From positions 1-31,942 of IMG/VR virus record IMGVR_UViG_3300006735_000120: DNA of 31,942 bases; one strand, given 5' to 3'. Position numbers and translations under genes: made by a program. The stretch is from a virus. Within the stretch, counting starts at the first letter, position 1; each line of letters begins with the position of its first letter. Of the stretch, positions 14,863-25,300 are shown in pieces. The notes beneath the pieces were generated by a model. That model saw nothing but the letters and a program-made list of their open reading frames with translations, was not told where the DNA came from and ran no database searches.

Positions 14863-17800
14863 GTAGAAGAAACCATCTTTGGCTGCTGCTGCATTTTCGT
14901 TGTCAACATAAGTCTTGGTTGCTTTCTGTGTAGGGCATTTGTTATTGCTGTTAGCAGATAGTGTAACATCAGATGAGAATTCACTGATGCTCTCACCAAT
15001 TTGAGCACCAATAGAACCCAATCTCAAACTGGATAGACCAGATAGATCGAATGAAGATGCATTCAAGGTTGTTGCACCAGTTGCCTGATTAACCTTAAAG
15101 TAACGACCAACCTTGAAGTTACCATCTTGGTCAGTAGATACATAGAAGACTCTTCCAGGGAAATCTTCAGTAACTTCATTACCAGGTGCAGGAGCTTGGT
15201 TTGGTGTACCAGGGAAGTTGGTTTGTGATTTGGATCCACAACCAATATCCAAGAAGTCATGACCTGTTAGACGTACTTGAGAATACAAGTACCTAATCTT
15301 TGTGGCCTGTCTATCAAATGAATCAGCGGCTTTTTCTTCAGCAAGTACAATGGTAGTTAAACCAGTTGTTATTGTAGCTGAAGATGTAACACGGAAGAAT
15401 TCATTATCAATCTTAAGGAAATCATCTACATCAACTCCTGCTGCTGATTCAACAAGAACTATTGTTTCTGCAGCATCGATATCTCTGGCAGTATCTGTTT
15501 GTGTTGCTGCTTTGGTTGAAATACCGAAAACAGTAATTCCATCAGAGTGAGCAGTAGCAGTTGTTCCTTCAGCACCTCTATTTACTGTGCAACTAGTTGA
15601 TGATGGGAAAGTAACAACTTCCATTATTTCATCACCAACAACCATAAATCCACCAGTATCTAGATTACTAATACTGGAAACAGTAATAGTAGTTGTTGTA
15701 GCATCAGCAACTGCAGCACCCAATGTTAGGTCTCCTTTATATGCATAACGAATAATATTAGTCAAACCATCATGTGCAGCTGCAGTTGAACTCAATGCTC
15801 CTCTAGTAACTCCAAGATTACCACGTCCATTTGCTGGACTAAACGAAGAATTAGCAACCACATATGTAAATGTATCTGCACCAGCACCACCAGCACCAGT
15901 TACAAATTCAAGAGAACCACCAACAGTAGGTGCTTCTGATAGACCACCTAATGTTATAGTAAATCCATCTTGACCTTTTTGTGCGTCAGAATTATTAAGC
16001 AAAGTACAAGAAGCACCAGATGTAGAACCTGTTACAATTTCATTTTGAGTGAAAGTACCTTTTAAAGCACGATATAGAAGAGTATTAGAACTTGGTTGAT
16101 GACTTAATATTTCTCCAATAGCACCTGATGTACCTCCAACAATTTGTTCATCTGTCTCAAACTCAAGTGGAGGAGAGGAAAGTGTAAGAGGATCATATGT
16201 TAATGCTTCTCCATCTACAAAACCATCAATTGTTGTTTCTGTCTGGTTGAATCCAGCAGAAACAATACCATATGTACCCCAAGAACTGTTACCAGCAAGA
16301 GAACGAATCTGACCACCATCAGTTGCACAGTAAGAAATATGTGCATAATAAGTGAAGCAAGAAACAATTTCTGCATAACTGTTACCAGTAACCCAGAATC
16401 CTACACCAGAACCTGTCCCTGTACTATGAATTTGTGAGTAAGAGTCAAACAACATTGTCTTGTTAGATGGTGTTGCATCACTATCATACTTATCATGAAC
16501 ACTACCATCAACAATTGCTCCAACTCCACCATCAGAGAAGCAAGAACACTGTGAAACATATGGTGATTTAAGTGTTTTTGAATTAGGATTTAGACGTAAG
16601 AATACACCTTTAATTGTAGCAGTATGTAGATCTTTAGGATCAGAAACTGATGGTACAAAACCAGCCATTCCATCCATAACAAGATCCTTCATCATTGTCT
16701 TGTTACTTAAGTAGAACAATGTAGAATGTTCGTTAAGAATAGGTGATTGAGCACTAACAGCAACTCCACTAGCACCATCATCAAATGTATCATTAGTATT
16801 CCAGTTGCCACCTTTAGTTGGCTTAAGAACTAATTTTGTACCTGCTTGTAAATCATCAAGAACCATAGCTTCTTTGTTTGCTATGCCAACATTAACAGTA
16901 ATGTTATCTGAATCTACAACAGTAACTGCTAAAGCAGTAGCATGAGCAGGGTCTGTAGCACGAGGATATGTATGCTGTGTACCATGTGAATCTCTAGCAC
17001 AAGTAAATGTTAATGCGTTAGCAGCAATAGTAACTGTGTTAGCAGCATTTAAACCATGTCCAGCACTAGTTATTGTTAATACACCAGTATCAGGATCATA
17101 GGCAGCAGTATCAACATTCTTTGTACCAGCACCAGTTACAGATAATGCATTAGCAGCAGCAGATACAAATGTGTGAGCTCCCTGTTGACCATTAGTAACA
17201 GTTTCTCCACGAACACGTGAAGAAGCAACAGGAGCTGAAGCAAGTGTAACCTCTTGTGTAGAACTATTATTACCAGCATCAGGCTTAATAACTGTAGTTC
17301 TCATGTTGTCTCCAACAATCGAAACAAATTCAGGAACAGTCATCGGCAAGGTTTCTTCGTAAGTACCTGCCTTCACATAAATTGTTGCTGGACCTGTAAC
17401 AGTATCAGTAGCATGACGAATTGTTTTAAATGCTTGTGTTATGTTTTCACCAGTATTGGTATCACTACCGTCTGGTGTAACATAGAAAACCTTTTGTGTA
17501 ACTGAATTGTTCTTCCATGCAGGGTATCCACCTTCTACAGTAAGAACTTGACCATTAGTTCCTACAGGTAGTCTTGTAGAACCAGCACCACTAACATAAA
17601 GAATGTCACCTGGATCTGTTAGAACGTTTGATTGAGCACCTTGTGTTAGTGGATTCCAGTAATCTCCATTAACATCATTTTCAGGTTCCTCGTTTGTATT
17701 TGCAGCAACACTGATATATGAATGACTTAATCGTGAAATACAATCGCCAGGATTGTAAGCAGTCGCAGCATCCCAATTACCTCTCCACGTGAAACCTCCA

Positions 17801-18441
17801 ACTATGAAGTCCCAGTTGTTATTAACTGAAGTAGGTTGTGAATTAGTATTTGTAGATTTAGCAGCGTAAGAATTACCACCAAGTAATACAACGTCACCTG
17901 GTTTATAGGTAGTAGTATTATCCCAGTTACCAACAACTTTAAATCCAGTTGTTAGGATTTCCCAGTTAACATCAATACTAGTATTAGGTGCTATTCCAAT
18001 ATTAGTTGTTTTAGAAACGTATGTATAACCACCAAATACTACAATATCACCTACTTGGTACTCTGTACCAACTACCCACGAATCTTCAAACTTAAGACCA
18101 GAAACATAGGAAACAAAATTTCCACTAGCAAATGTAGCAGAAGAAGTGTGACCAGTAGTACATCTGTACTGATCGTTACCGTACTTAACGATATCGTTAA
18201 GTTTGTAGAAAATACTTACTCCTGACCAATCACCTTTTAATGCTATTCCTTCTGTGTGTAACTGCCATTTATTAAGATCAGTAATATACCAATCAGTTTC
18301 TAGCGATACGGAGGTGTGGTTGGTTGTACAAACATAAGTATTGGCACCGAACTTTACAATATCGTCGATGACATATGCAGAGGCACCAGTCCAGTCACCC
18401 CTCCAATTAAACTTAAGTCTGCCGAGTCTAAAATCTGCCAT
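14851..18441 (-). CDS. Tail fibre/spike-like protein: five carbohydrate-binding-like repeats plus beta-helix (1196 aa)
   Basis: The N-terminal 265 residues contain five repeats of about 50 aa of the form W-x-G-x-W-(5-8)-Y-x-x-x-D-x-V-x-x-x-G-x-x-Y (about 12-58, 65-113, 118-160, 167-210, 218-262), resembling the small aromatic chitin-binding-like modules of phage and chitinase proteins. A linker ends about residue 320, then VFYVTPDGSD, IYVKAGTYEE and VSIVGDN mark a pectate-lyase-type beta-helix start, with inserted beta-domains about 395-540. The C-terminal half has IxxGDEI/IDNEFF-type repeats with TVNRGAEGT, and the end reads SNNKCPTQKATKTYVDNE, a fibre-type terminus. No catalytic residues can be assigned. 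It follows the 129-aa gene by 13 nt and is ended by a hairpin. A host-glycan-binding fibre or spike is the likely role. Confidence 0.78.
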   Translation of the reverse strand: MADFRLGRLKFNWRGDWTGASAYVIDDIVKFGANTYVCTTNHTSVSLETDWYITDLNKWQLHTEGIALKGDWSGVSIFYKLNDIVKYGNDQYRCTTGHTSSATFASGNFVSYVSGLKFEDSWVVGTEYQVGDIVVFGGYTYVSKTTNIGIAPNTSIDVNWEILTTGFKVVGNWDNTTTYKPGDVVLLGGNSYAAKSTNTNSQPTSVNNNWDFIVGGFTWRGNWDAATAYNPGDCISRLSHSYISVAANTNEEPENDVNGDYWNPLTQGAQSNVLTDPGDILYVSGAGSTRLPVGTNGQVLTVEGGYPAWKNNSVTQKVFYVTPDGSDTNTGENITQAFKTIRHATDTVTGPATIYVKAGTYEETLPMTVPEFVSIVGDNMRTTVIKPDAGNNSSTQEVTLASAPVASSRVRGETVTNGQQGAHTFVSAAANALSVTGAGTKNVDTAAYDPDTGVLTITSAGHGLNAANTVTIAANALTFTCARDSHGTQHTYPRATDPAHATALAVTVVDSDNITVNVGIANKEAMVLDDLQAGTKLVLKPTKGGNWNTNDTFDDGASGVAVSAQSPILNEHSTLFYLSNKTMMKDLVMDGMAGFVPSVSDPKDLHTATIKGVFLRLNPNSKTLKSPYVSQCSCFSDGGVGAIVDGSVHDKYDSDATPSNKTMLFDSYSQIHSTGTGSGVGFWVTGNSYAEIVSCFTYYAHISYCATDGGQIRSLAGNSSWGTYGIVSAGFNQTETTIDGFVDGEALTYDPLTLSSPPLEFETDEQIVGGTSGAIGEILSHQPSSNTLLYRALKGTFTQNEIVTGSTSGASCTLLNNSDAQKGQDGFTITLGGLSEAPTVGGSLEFVTGAGGAGADTFTYVVANSSFSPANGRGNLGVTRGALSSTAAAHDGLTNIIRYAYKGDLTLGAAVADATTTTITVSSISNLDTGGFMVVGDEIMEVVTFPSSTSCTVNRGAEGTTATAHSDGITVFGISTKAATQTDTARDIDAAETIVLVESAAGVDVDDFLKIDNEFFRVTSSATITTGLTTIVLAEEKAADSFDRQATKIRYLYSQVRLTGHDFLDIGCGSKSQTNFPGTPNQAPAPGNEVTEDFPGRVFYVSTDQDGNFKVGRYFKVNQATGATTLNASSFDLSGLSSLRLGSIGAQIGESISEFSSDVTLSANSNNKCPTQKATKTYVDNENAAAAKDGFFYGMS
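17640..18420 (-). repeat. Five tandem aromatic WxGxW...YxxGDxV repeats
   Basis: Encodes the N-terminal 265 residues of the 1196-aa protein. Units carry FNWRGDWTGASAYVIDDIV, LKGDWSGVSIFYKLNDIV, DSWVVGTEYQVGDIV, VGNWDNTTTYKPGDVV and WRGNWDAATAYNPGD. The regular Trp/Tyr and GD positions indicate a duplicated carbohydrate-binding-like module. Confidence 0.7.
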
Positions 18442-18454
18442 GTTGTTTTCCTAA

Positions 18455-18844
18455 TTATTTGGGGCCTTCGGTGGAATAATCATAATCTTCGTTAAATCTT
18501 ATGCAGAAGTAGCCATCACTATCAATAAAGTACATAACTTTGCGGCTATCAAACCTATACTGTTGGTATTTATCATGTGGATGATTCAAATGAGTTTTTT
18601 CTTCAGTTGTTTCATCTACATAATCATAAACTGCAGTAGAAAGATCTATATATGGGGTTCCATCTGTACGATGAAAATCTGCTGTTTCATTATGAATACT
18701 TCTGATTTTGGTATAGTTAAGCATACCATCAGCATCTCTTCGCAGTGCATGAATTGTAAAATCGTTTCCTAAAGTATAGCTATTATTAGAAGCAGTCATC
18801 CCACCTCCACTTTGTCTATTACTTTCGCTTATATACATCGTCAT
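18455..18844 (-). CDS. Hypothetical virion-associated protein (129 aa)
   Basis: Not recognised beyond its position among virion genes. I start it at the ATG at 18844 rather than an in-frame start 30 nt upstream: GGAGGG lies 7 nt before this ATG, and the ATG overlaps the stop of the preceding gene as ATGA, the usual coupling arrangement. The protein is polar, rich in Tyr, Asp and His, with NDFTIHALRRDADGMLNYTK and a C-terminal KVMYFIDSDGYFCIRFNEDY segment that looks like a small beta-sheet. It lies between the Mtd-N-like gene and the 1196-aa spike, so a connector or accessory role is possible. Confidence 0.7.
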   Translation of the reverse strand: MTMYISESNRQSGGGMTASNNSYTLGNDFTIHALRRDADGMLNYTKIRSIHNETADFHRTDGTPYIDLSTAVYDYVDETTEEKTHLNHPHDKYQQYRFDSRKVMYFIDSDGYFCIRFNEDYDYSTEGPK

Positions 18845-19299
18845 ACGATTACCCTCCAGTAGGTGCCTTCCCAAATAAGTTGAACTCTCGCTCCTTTCAC
18901 ATCAAATACTAAAGGAGAAGAAATAACTTCCAGTTGGTTCTGGAATTGTCTTCCATCAGGATCGATTATAGTAACATTATTTATGTCCCAAGTGAAACCA
19001 ACATCTACAAACTCAATAACATCTCCTTCCTTTGGTACTAACTTATTGTTGTACAAAGGTAATGTTAATGTTAACGGTCCTCCTGATGAATCAACAAGAT
19101 AACGTAAACTAGTCCCCAATGTTTGACTAGTATTAATCAATTCCCATCTTGCTCGAAAGACATCAAAACCGCCAGTTGTAGTTCCGTCATGAATGACGGC
19201 CATATTCTTGTCGGTATCAATTGTTAACTCTCCAGCAGCTCCAGTGAATAGAGCGTGATCCGATGTGGAACCTCGTCTGAATTGTACCTGGGTTGTCAT
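18841..19299 (-). CDS. Fibre-type protein with Mtd-N-like N-terminal domain (152 aa)
   Basis: The N-terminal 45 residues (QFRRGSTSDH..FTGAAGELTIDTDKN..VIHDGTTTGG) match the small domain found at the start of many phage fibre and tropism proteins, named for the Bordetella phage major tropism determinant. It usually serves as trimerisation or attachment module. Residues 50-152 are a beta-rich domain with PLTLTLPLYN, GDVIEFVDVG and VQLIWEGTYWRVIV, also seen in marine phage virion proteins. It starts a late unit: perfect TATAAATA about 28 nt upstream and AAGG 7 nt before the ATG. Its stop overlaps the next gene. No reverse transcriptase or variable-repeat pattern accompanies it, so there is no sign of a diversity-generating system. 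Confidence 0.75.
   Translation of the reverse strand: MTTQVQFRRGSTSDHALFTGAAGELTIDTDKNMAVIHDGTTTGGFDVFRARWELINTSQTLGTSLRYLVDSSGGPLTLTLPLYNNKLVPKEGDVIEFVDVGFTWDINNVTIIDPDGRQFQNQLEVISSPLVFDVKGARVQLIWEGTYWRVIV
18852..18857 (-). promoter_or_regulatory. Strong ribosome binding site GGAGGG
   Basis: GGAGGG 7 nt before the ATG at 18844, inside the 3' end of the preceding gene. It fixes the start of the 129-aa protein. Confidence 0.65.
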
Positions 19300-19326
19300 T
19301 AATAAACCTTACTAGGATACCAATTT

Positions 19327-19334
19327 TATTTATA
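19327..19334 (-). promoter_or_regulatory. T4-type late promoter TATAAATA
   Basis: Exact minus-strand TATAAATA in the 39-nt gap after the giant repeat gene, about 28 nt upstream of the Mtd-N-like gene. It likely drives the 152-, 129- and 1196-aa genes. Confidence 0.7.
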
Positions 19335-19338
19335 AATT

Positions 19339-22300
19339 TTATACGATCCAACCGTAGGTTCTGGAAGGTGCTGCAAAAACAAATTCGATATTAGAAGTAC
19401 CCTTAACAAAGATCTCACCTTTACCTGTGTGAACTCCAAATGGTGGGTTGGTAATAGCAACACCAGTAACAAGGACTTCAATCTGACCGAGGTATGCTCT
19501 TGTGCGAATGACATGTCCACGTCCATTGTAAGAGAAGAGCATATTCTCTTCATCTGGACTGAAGGCAACACATTCTGCTGCACCACTGAAGGTAGAGATA
19601 TTACCTGAACCTTCTTCAATAACTGTAGTTCTTTCTTCTGCCTCATTAGCAGTTGTAATATCACCAGTTCCTGGATAGGATGCTCTGACAAAGGATTCAG
19701 CAGCAGATCCAGATATAGTAACAAGACCATCATCAACACTGTAATCTTTTGTAATCCTGTTGACAGATCTTCCAGCAATATCGAATAGAGTAGTCTGATC
19801 TGCTGGGTTATAAGTAAAGGATTCTGCTGCTCCAGAAAGTGTGGAGATAGAACCAGAACCAACATGAGATAGTGTAATAACAACTCTTGCTTCACCTGTA
19901 ACGGATAGAGTATGAACCTCGGTTCCAGGTACGAATGCTGTCTTCTCTGCACCACCAGAAAGAGCAGAAATTCTTCCAGATCCAACAGTAACATCTGTGT
20001 TGGAAGCATGAGCATCACCAGCAACAGTGATAAGACCAGAACCTGCCCAAGCATATGTAAAGCTAACTTCACCATTACCAAAGTCCCAAAGAACTCCTTC
20101 TCCATGGAAGTGCTTGGTAGTTCTCTCTTCAATGAATCCATCAATCCTGAATAGACCGTCTCCTTTAGGAGCAAAGGTAATGTTGGCACCTGCATCACCC
20201 CATTCCCAAATTCTACCTTTACCAATTTCTCTGACTGTGGATTTCTCACTAATCCTTGTACCTTTGTACTCGAATAGAGTAGTCTGATCTGGAGGATTAA
20301 CTGTGAAGGATTCAGCAGCACCAGATAGAGTAGAGATACTACCACTACCAATGTAACGTAGAGAAATCTTGATGATTCCATCACCAGATACAGGTATAAC
20401 ACCAGAACCTGGATAATCTGGAATAAAGAATACAGGTTCTGCAGTAGAACCAATCTGCATCTCAATTTGCTTGACTTCAGATTTGGCAGTCCTGTAAGTA
20501 CCAATACCAACAATATCAAACAGAGTCGTGATGTCTGCTGGGTTGTAAGTAAAGGATTCAGCAGCACCTGATAGTGTAGAGATGTTACCAGTACCGATGA
20601 TATCACGTACAATACTGATACCACCATTACCAAATACAGATATAACACCAGAACCTGGATAATCTGGGATGAAGAATACTGGTTCTGCAGTAGAACCAAT
20701 TTGCATTTCAACTCTCTTAACCTCGGACTTGGTAGTCCTGCTGGTAGATATGCCAGCAATATCGAATAGAGTAGTCTTATCTTCTGGGTTGAATGTGATA
20801 CTTTCAGCAGCACCACTGAATGTGGATATGTTACCAGTACCAATAACACCAAGAGATATCTTGATAAGTCCTTGACCACCAATATCAAATAGACCATCAG
20901 CAACTTCACTGACTGTTCTGGATGATGAAGCACCAGAGAAGTTGTAAAGTAGACCAGAACCAACTTCACTGTATGTTCTCTTCTCACTGATTCTCGTACC
21001 GATAAAGTAGAGATCTGCCTGTATCGCAGGAACCTTGACGGTAATAGATTCTCCACCGAATCCATGGGAGAAGAGATTGCCGTCTCCAGTGAATATTTCG
21101 GTATGAGATTCTAGACCCTGACCGTAGACTGGTAACGTACCAGAACCAATCCAGTTTGGTATGTATTTCTCTGATCCAGATCCAGTAAGTAATACATGAG
21201 TACCATCTTCTGCAGGATCGAATGCAACTCTTTCGACTGCTGTACCACTGAAGAGGATATGTGCCTCTCGCATTGGTGGTAGTTTGATCGTTCTTGCTTC
21301 TCCACCAAATCCACTGGAGAATATAGCACCTTCTCCAATAACACCAATAGATACATTGATGAATCCATCGCCACTCGTGGTAATAGTACCAGAAGCAGAT
21401 TCTGCATATGCAAGTAATGGATCTCCAGAAGTACCGAAGATAGAAAGTGATCCATCTCCTGGTATTGGTGAGTATGCAACTTTCTGAACACCAAATCCAG
21501 CAATGTCGAACAGAGTTGTAAGATCTTCTGGATTGAAGGTGACTGCTTCTGCTGCACCTGATAGAGTGGAAATATTTCCAGTACCAACAAACGCAGGAGC
21601 AATGCTCTCTGTTGCAATACCAGAAAGAGTAACCAAACCTTCGAAGGTTTCGACAAACGCAACTGTTTCGACACCTGCTCCAGATAGAGTAATGACTCCA
21701 CCTTTGCTGATCTCTCTGATAGTAACTTTTTCTGAAAGTCTTCTGCCTTCGAATGAGAAGAGCATCTGCTCTTCGTCTGGACTGAATGCGATAGATTCTG
21801 CAGCACCAGAAAGTGTTGAGATAACACCAGAACCATGATAATGATTTGCAAGCAGAATACTTGCTGTACCAGAGAGTACAATATCTCCAGATGCAGTAGA
21901 TGCAACCAAAGTAGATTCAACTGCACCATCGAATCCATAAAGTCTTCCAGATCCAATGTATGGAGCATATATTCTAGACTCGGCACCAACACCAGAAGTC
22001 TGAATATGTCCATCACCTTTATGCAACAGACTAAATGTGCAATAGGCAAAGTCGTCAACACCAACGTAGATGTAACCAGTTCCAGCCCAGTAGGGTGGAA
22101 GACGTGCAATACCAACACCATCGAGTTGAATGTCTGCTCTTCTTCCCGAATCGTAATCGAAGGTTGTTGTGTGTGAAAGAGAGAATGGTGTTTGTGCAGA
22201 ACCACTAACAGAAAGACCACCAAATGGATAGATGCTTCCATCCCAATCAGGTGCAATAACCCATTCATAGTCTTCCCTTACATCTGCCTCATGGAGGTTT

Positions 22301-25300
22301 CCAGGAAGACCAGCAATTGGTTGTGGAAGTTCTATATGACCACAATCTAGATACTGACCTGATCCTGCAGTGTATACAAGATCTCCTATTACTTCATCTT
22401 TAATGGTCTCGATAACCACATTGGCGTGGTTAGCAATGACCCAAGAATCGATGACTGGAGAACTAACTTGACCGTAATCTCTATAATCAAAGAAGTCAAT
22501 AGAAGATCCGTTGTAACTGAATACTCTTCTCTCATCAACATTGTTGATATTCCAGAGAACACCTTTACCATGATAATGAGGTCCGTACTTCTCTGTAAGA
22601 ACACCATCAACTGGTATAGTTCCGAAGGAATTCCAATTCGGTGTAAATCTTGTTTTTGAAGTACCAGTAAATTTGAGATCAACTGTTCTTGCTGGTGGTA
22701 TAGAAGCAACACATTCTGCTGCTCCACCCATAGCAAACAATCCACCAGAACCAACGTAGTCCTTGGTAACTTCTTCCTCACCAGTGATAATATTGAATAG
22801 ACTACCACTACCTGTCTCTCTGTAACTAACAGCAGGTGCAGCTTCACCTGAAACATAGATCGTTCCAGAACCTGTCCATGGCCATGGGAACTGTACAGAT
22901 ACAGTACCAAAGTTGAATAGAGTACCAGATCCATTATGACGAAGACTAAAGTTAGTCCTACTAGCACCACCAACAACAAGATCGCCAAAGGCATATCTAG
23001 TCTGACCTTGCCAAATAAACTCGTAATCTTCAGTGACAGTCTCTGGAGCATCCTGACCATCAATAAGAATATTCTGATAATCTAGATACTGACCTGATCC
23101 TGTGGTGTATACAAGATCAATAATCTTATCATTAGCAAGACTTTGTATAGTCTCATTTGCGTGATTAGCAATGACCCAAGAGTCAATAACTGAACCACTA
23201 ACTAGACCATAATCTTTGTAATCGAATATGACATGTGAAGAGAGAGCATTGTAATCGTATGTTCTCTTCTCTTCTCCACCTGCCCAAGACCATAGTGAAC
23301 CTGAAGTAGCGTAATGATCTGTTTGTCTCTCAACTGCATGACCAGTAAATGGTAGGGTACCAAAACCATTCCAGTTAGGAGTAAAGATCTCATGACCAGT
23401 ACCAGAAATCTTAAGGTCAACAGTTGGAGGACGTACATTGAAGACAGCAGATTCTGAAAGTCCACCAATTGTGTGAAGAGTAAATGGTCTTGTTTGATAT
23501 GTAAAGGATCTAGCAAATGCACTATACTGGAAGTTGTATAGAGTACCACTTCCTGTTTCTCTGATAGTAGAAGATTCTGAACCTTGACCACGAATTTCTG
23601 TTTGTACAAATGCAACCCATCTTGGTTTTGTTCTACCTCTACCACGAACCCAAACTTTAATATCACCACTACCAATATGAGATAGACTAAAGTTAGTCTT
23701 GGCAGCACCACTAATAGTGAGATCACCAAAGGCATATCTAGTTGTACCTTGCCAAATATACTCCCAATCCTCCCTTACAGTCTCTGGAGCATCTTGACCA
23801 TCTATTAATATTGATTTGAAATCTAGATATTGACCTGTTGTTGTACTGTTTACAAGATCAATAATTCTATCATTTGCTAGACTCTGTATAGTTTCATTGG
23901 CATGACTAGCAATAACCCATGAATCAATAACAGGACTGGATACAGAACCAAAATCTCTCTTCTCGAAGATAGCATGAGATAGTGGATTGTAATCGTATAC
24001 AACATTCTCCTGACCACCAGAGAAGTTGAATAGAGATCCAGATCCCAACCAGTGGTCTGTCTGTCTTTCTGTTAGGTGTCCACTGAATGGTATGGTACCA
24101 GAACCATTCCAGTTAGGAGTAAAGATCTCGTGACCAATACCAGTGATATTAAATAATAACTGTCTATCTTCTGGATTGAAGGAGACTGATTCAGAAGCAC
24201 CACTAATTGTGGAGATAGAACCTGTACCTTCATAACCAAATGTTCTTCTCTGTTCACCATTAGATAGAGTAAATAGATGACCTCCACCAATAGCAAGTAG
24301 ACTGAAGTTAGTCTTTGCAGCACCACTAATCTTTGTCTGAACATAGGCAATCCACCTAGGTTTAACTCTACCTATACCATTACCAAATCCAAATAGGGTA
24401 CCAGAACCATTCCAGTTAGGTACAAAGTTTTGTTTAGCAGTACCTTTGAGACTCCATAGTCCCATAGCATATCTGCTACCATCTCCTTGCCAAATATACT
24501 CCCAATCTTCTACTACGGTCTCTAAAGGATCCTGACCATCTATTAATATAGATTGGAAATCTAGATACTGTCCACCTGTTGTGGAGTTTACTAGATCAAT
24601 AATTCTATCATTAGCGAGACTTTGTATAGTCTCATTCGCATGATTTTGTATTACCCAAGAGTCAATTACTGGAGAAGTAATTGATCCGAAATCTTTGTAT
24701 ACAAATAGATCGTGTGAAACACCATCATAATTGTATGTGCGTCTTTCATCTAGACTTGATACTGATGGTAATCTACCAGTACCAATGTATGCAGGTGTAT
24801 ACCTCTCATCTAATGTACCATCAACTGATACAATACCCGAACCATCTAAATTAGATGTGAATCTACTATCACTATTGCCATTAACAGAGAATAATAGTTG
24901 TCTTTCTTCTGAATTAAATGTGACTGCTTCAGCCGATCCAGAGAATTTCTTGAGGGATCCAGTTCCTAATTCATGTACAAGAGTTCGTTGCGTAGCAAAA
25001 CTACGGAATGGGAGAATCCCATCCGTAGCAATACTAGGTACATAGAAGGTCGTTGAGAGACCACTTAATCGTAAGGTACCCGAAGCTTGGTAAGGAGCAA
25101 TTAGACGTGTTATAGCACGACCACGCTCCCAAATCTGACCAGTACCAACCCATACCTTATGTACACTCCAAGTTGGTAGACTGACTAGTTTAAATGTTCC
25201 GAATGAGAATACATCTGAAGATGTAGTGATGAGTCCCCAATCGTCTTGAGATACTGCTTGGATTTCATTTATAGAACCAAGATCTACGTAATTTCCTGTA

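Larger units (their letters stand above)
19540..21830 (-). repeat. Short ISTLSGAAES / TTLFDI beta-repeats in the giant gene
   Basis: At least eight copies in this part, each about 25-30 residues, separated by variable spacers. The consensus is (N/S)IST(L/F)SGAAES, then FNPED, then TTLFDI(A)G. Two more related copies lie in the N-terminal half (SISTISGASES and SLKKFSGSAEA). Confidence 0.7.

Noticed and set aside
18567-18574. GATAAATA-like octamer inside the 129-aa gene
   Set aside because: It lies within coding sequence with no gene start at a suitable distance; chance matches are expected in AT-rich DNA.
18841-19299. Diversity-generating retroelement suggested by the Mtd-N-like domain
   Set aside because: No reverse transcriptase, template repeat or adenine-rich variable repeat is present, and this N-terminal domain is widespread in ordinary fibre proteins.
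19326-21065. A 579-codon open frame on the minus strand in another frame of the giant gene
   Set aside because: It is composed of Leu/Val/Ser/Gln low-complexity sequence with no recognisable domain and lies wholly over a repeat-rich gene. Repetition and codon bias of the true frame explain it, as for similar shadows at 21111-22268, 22389-23063 and 23202-23735.
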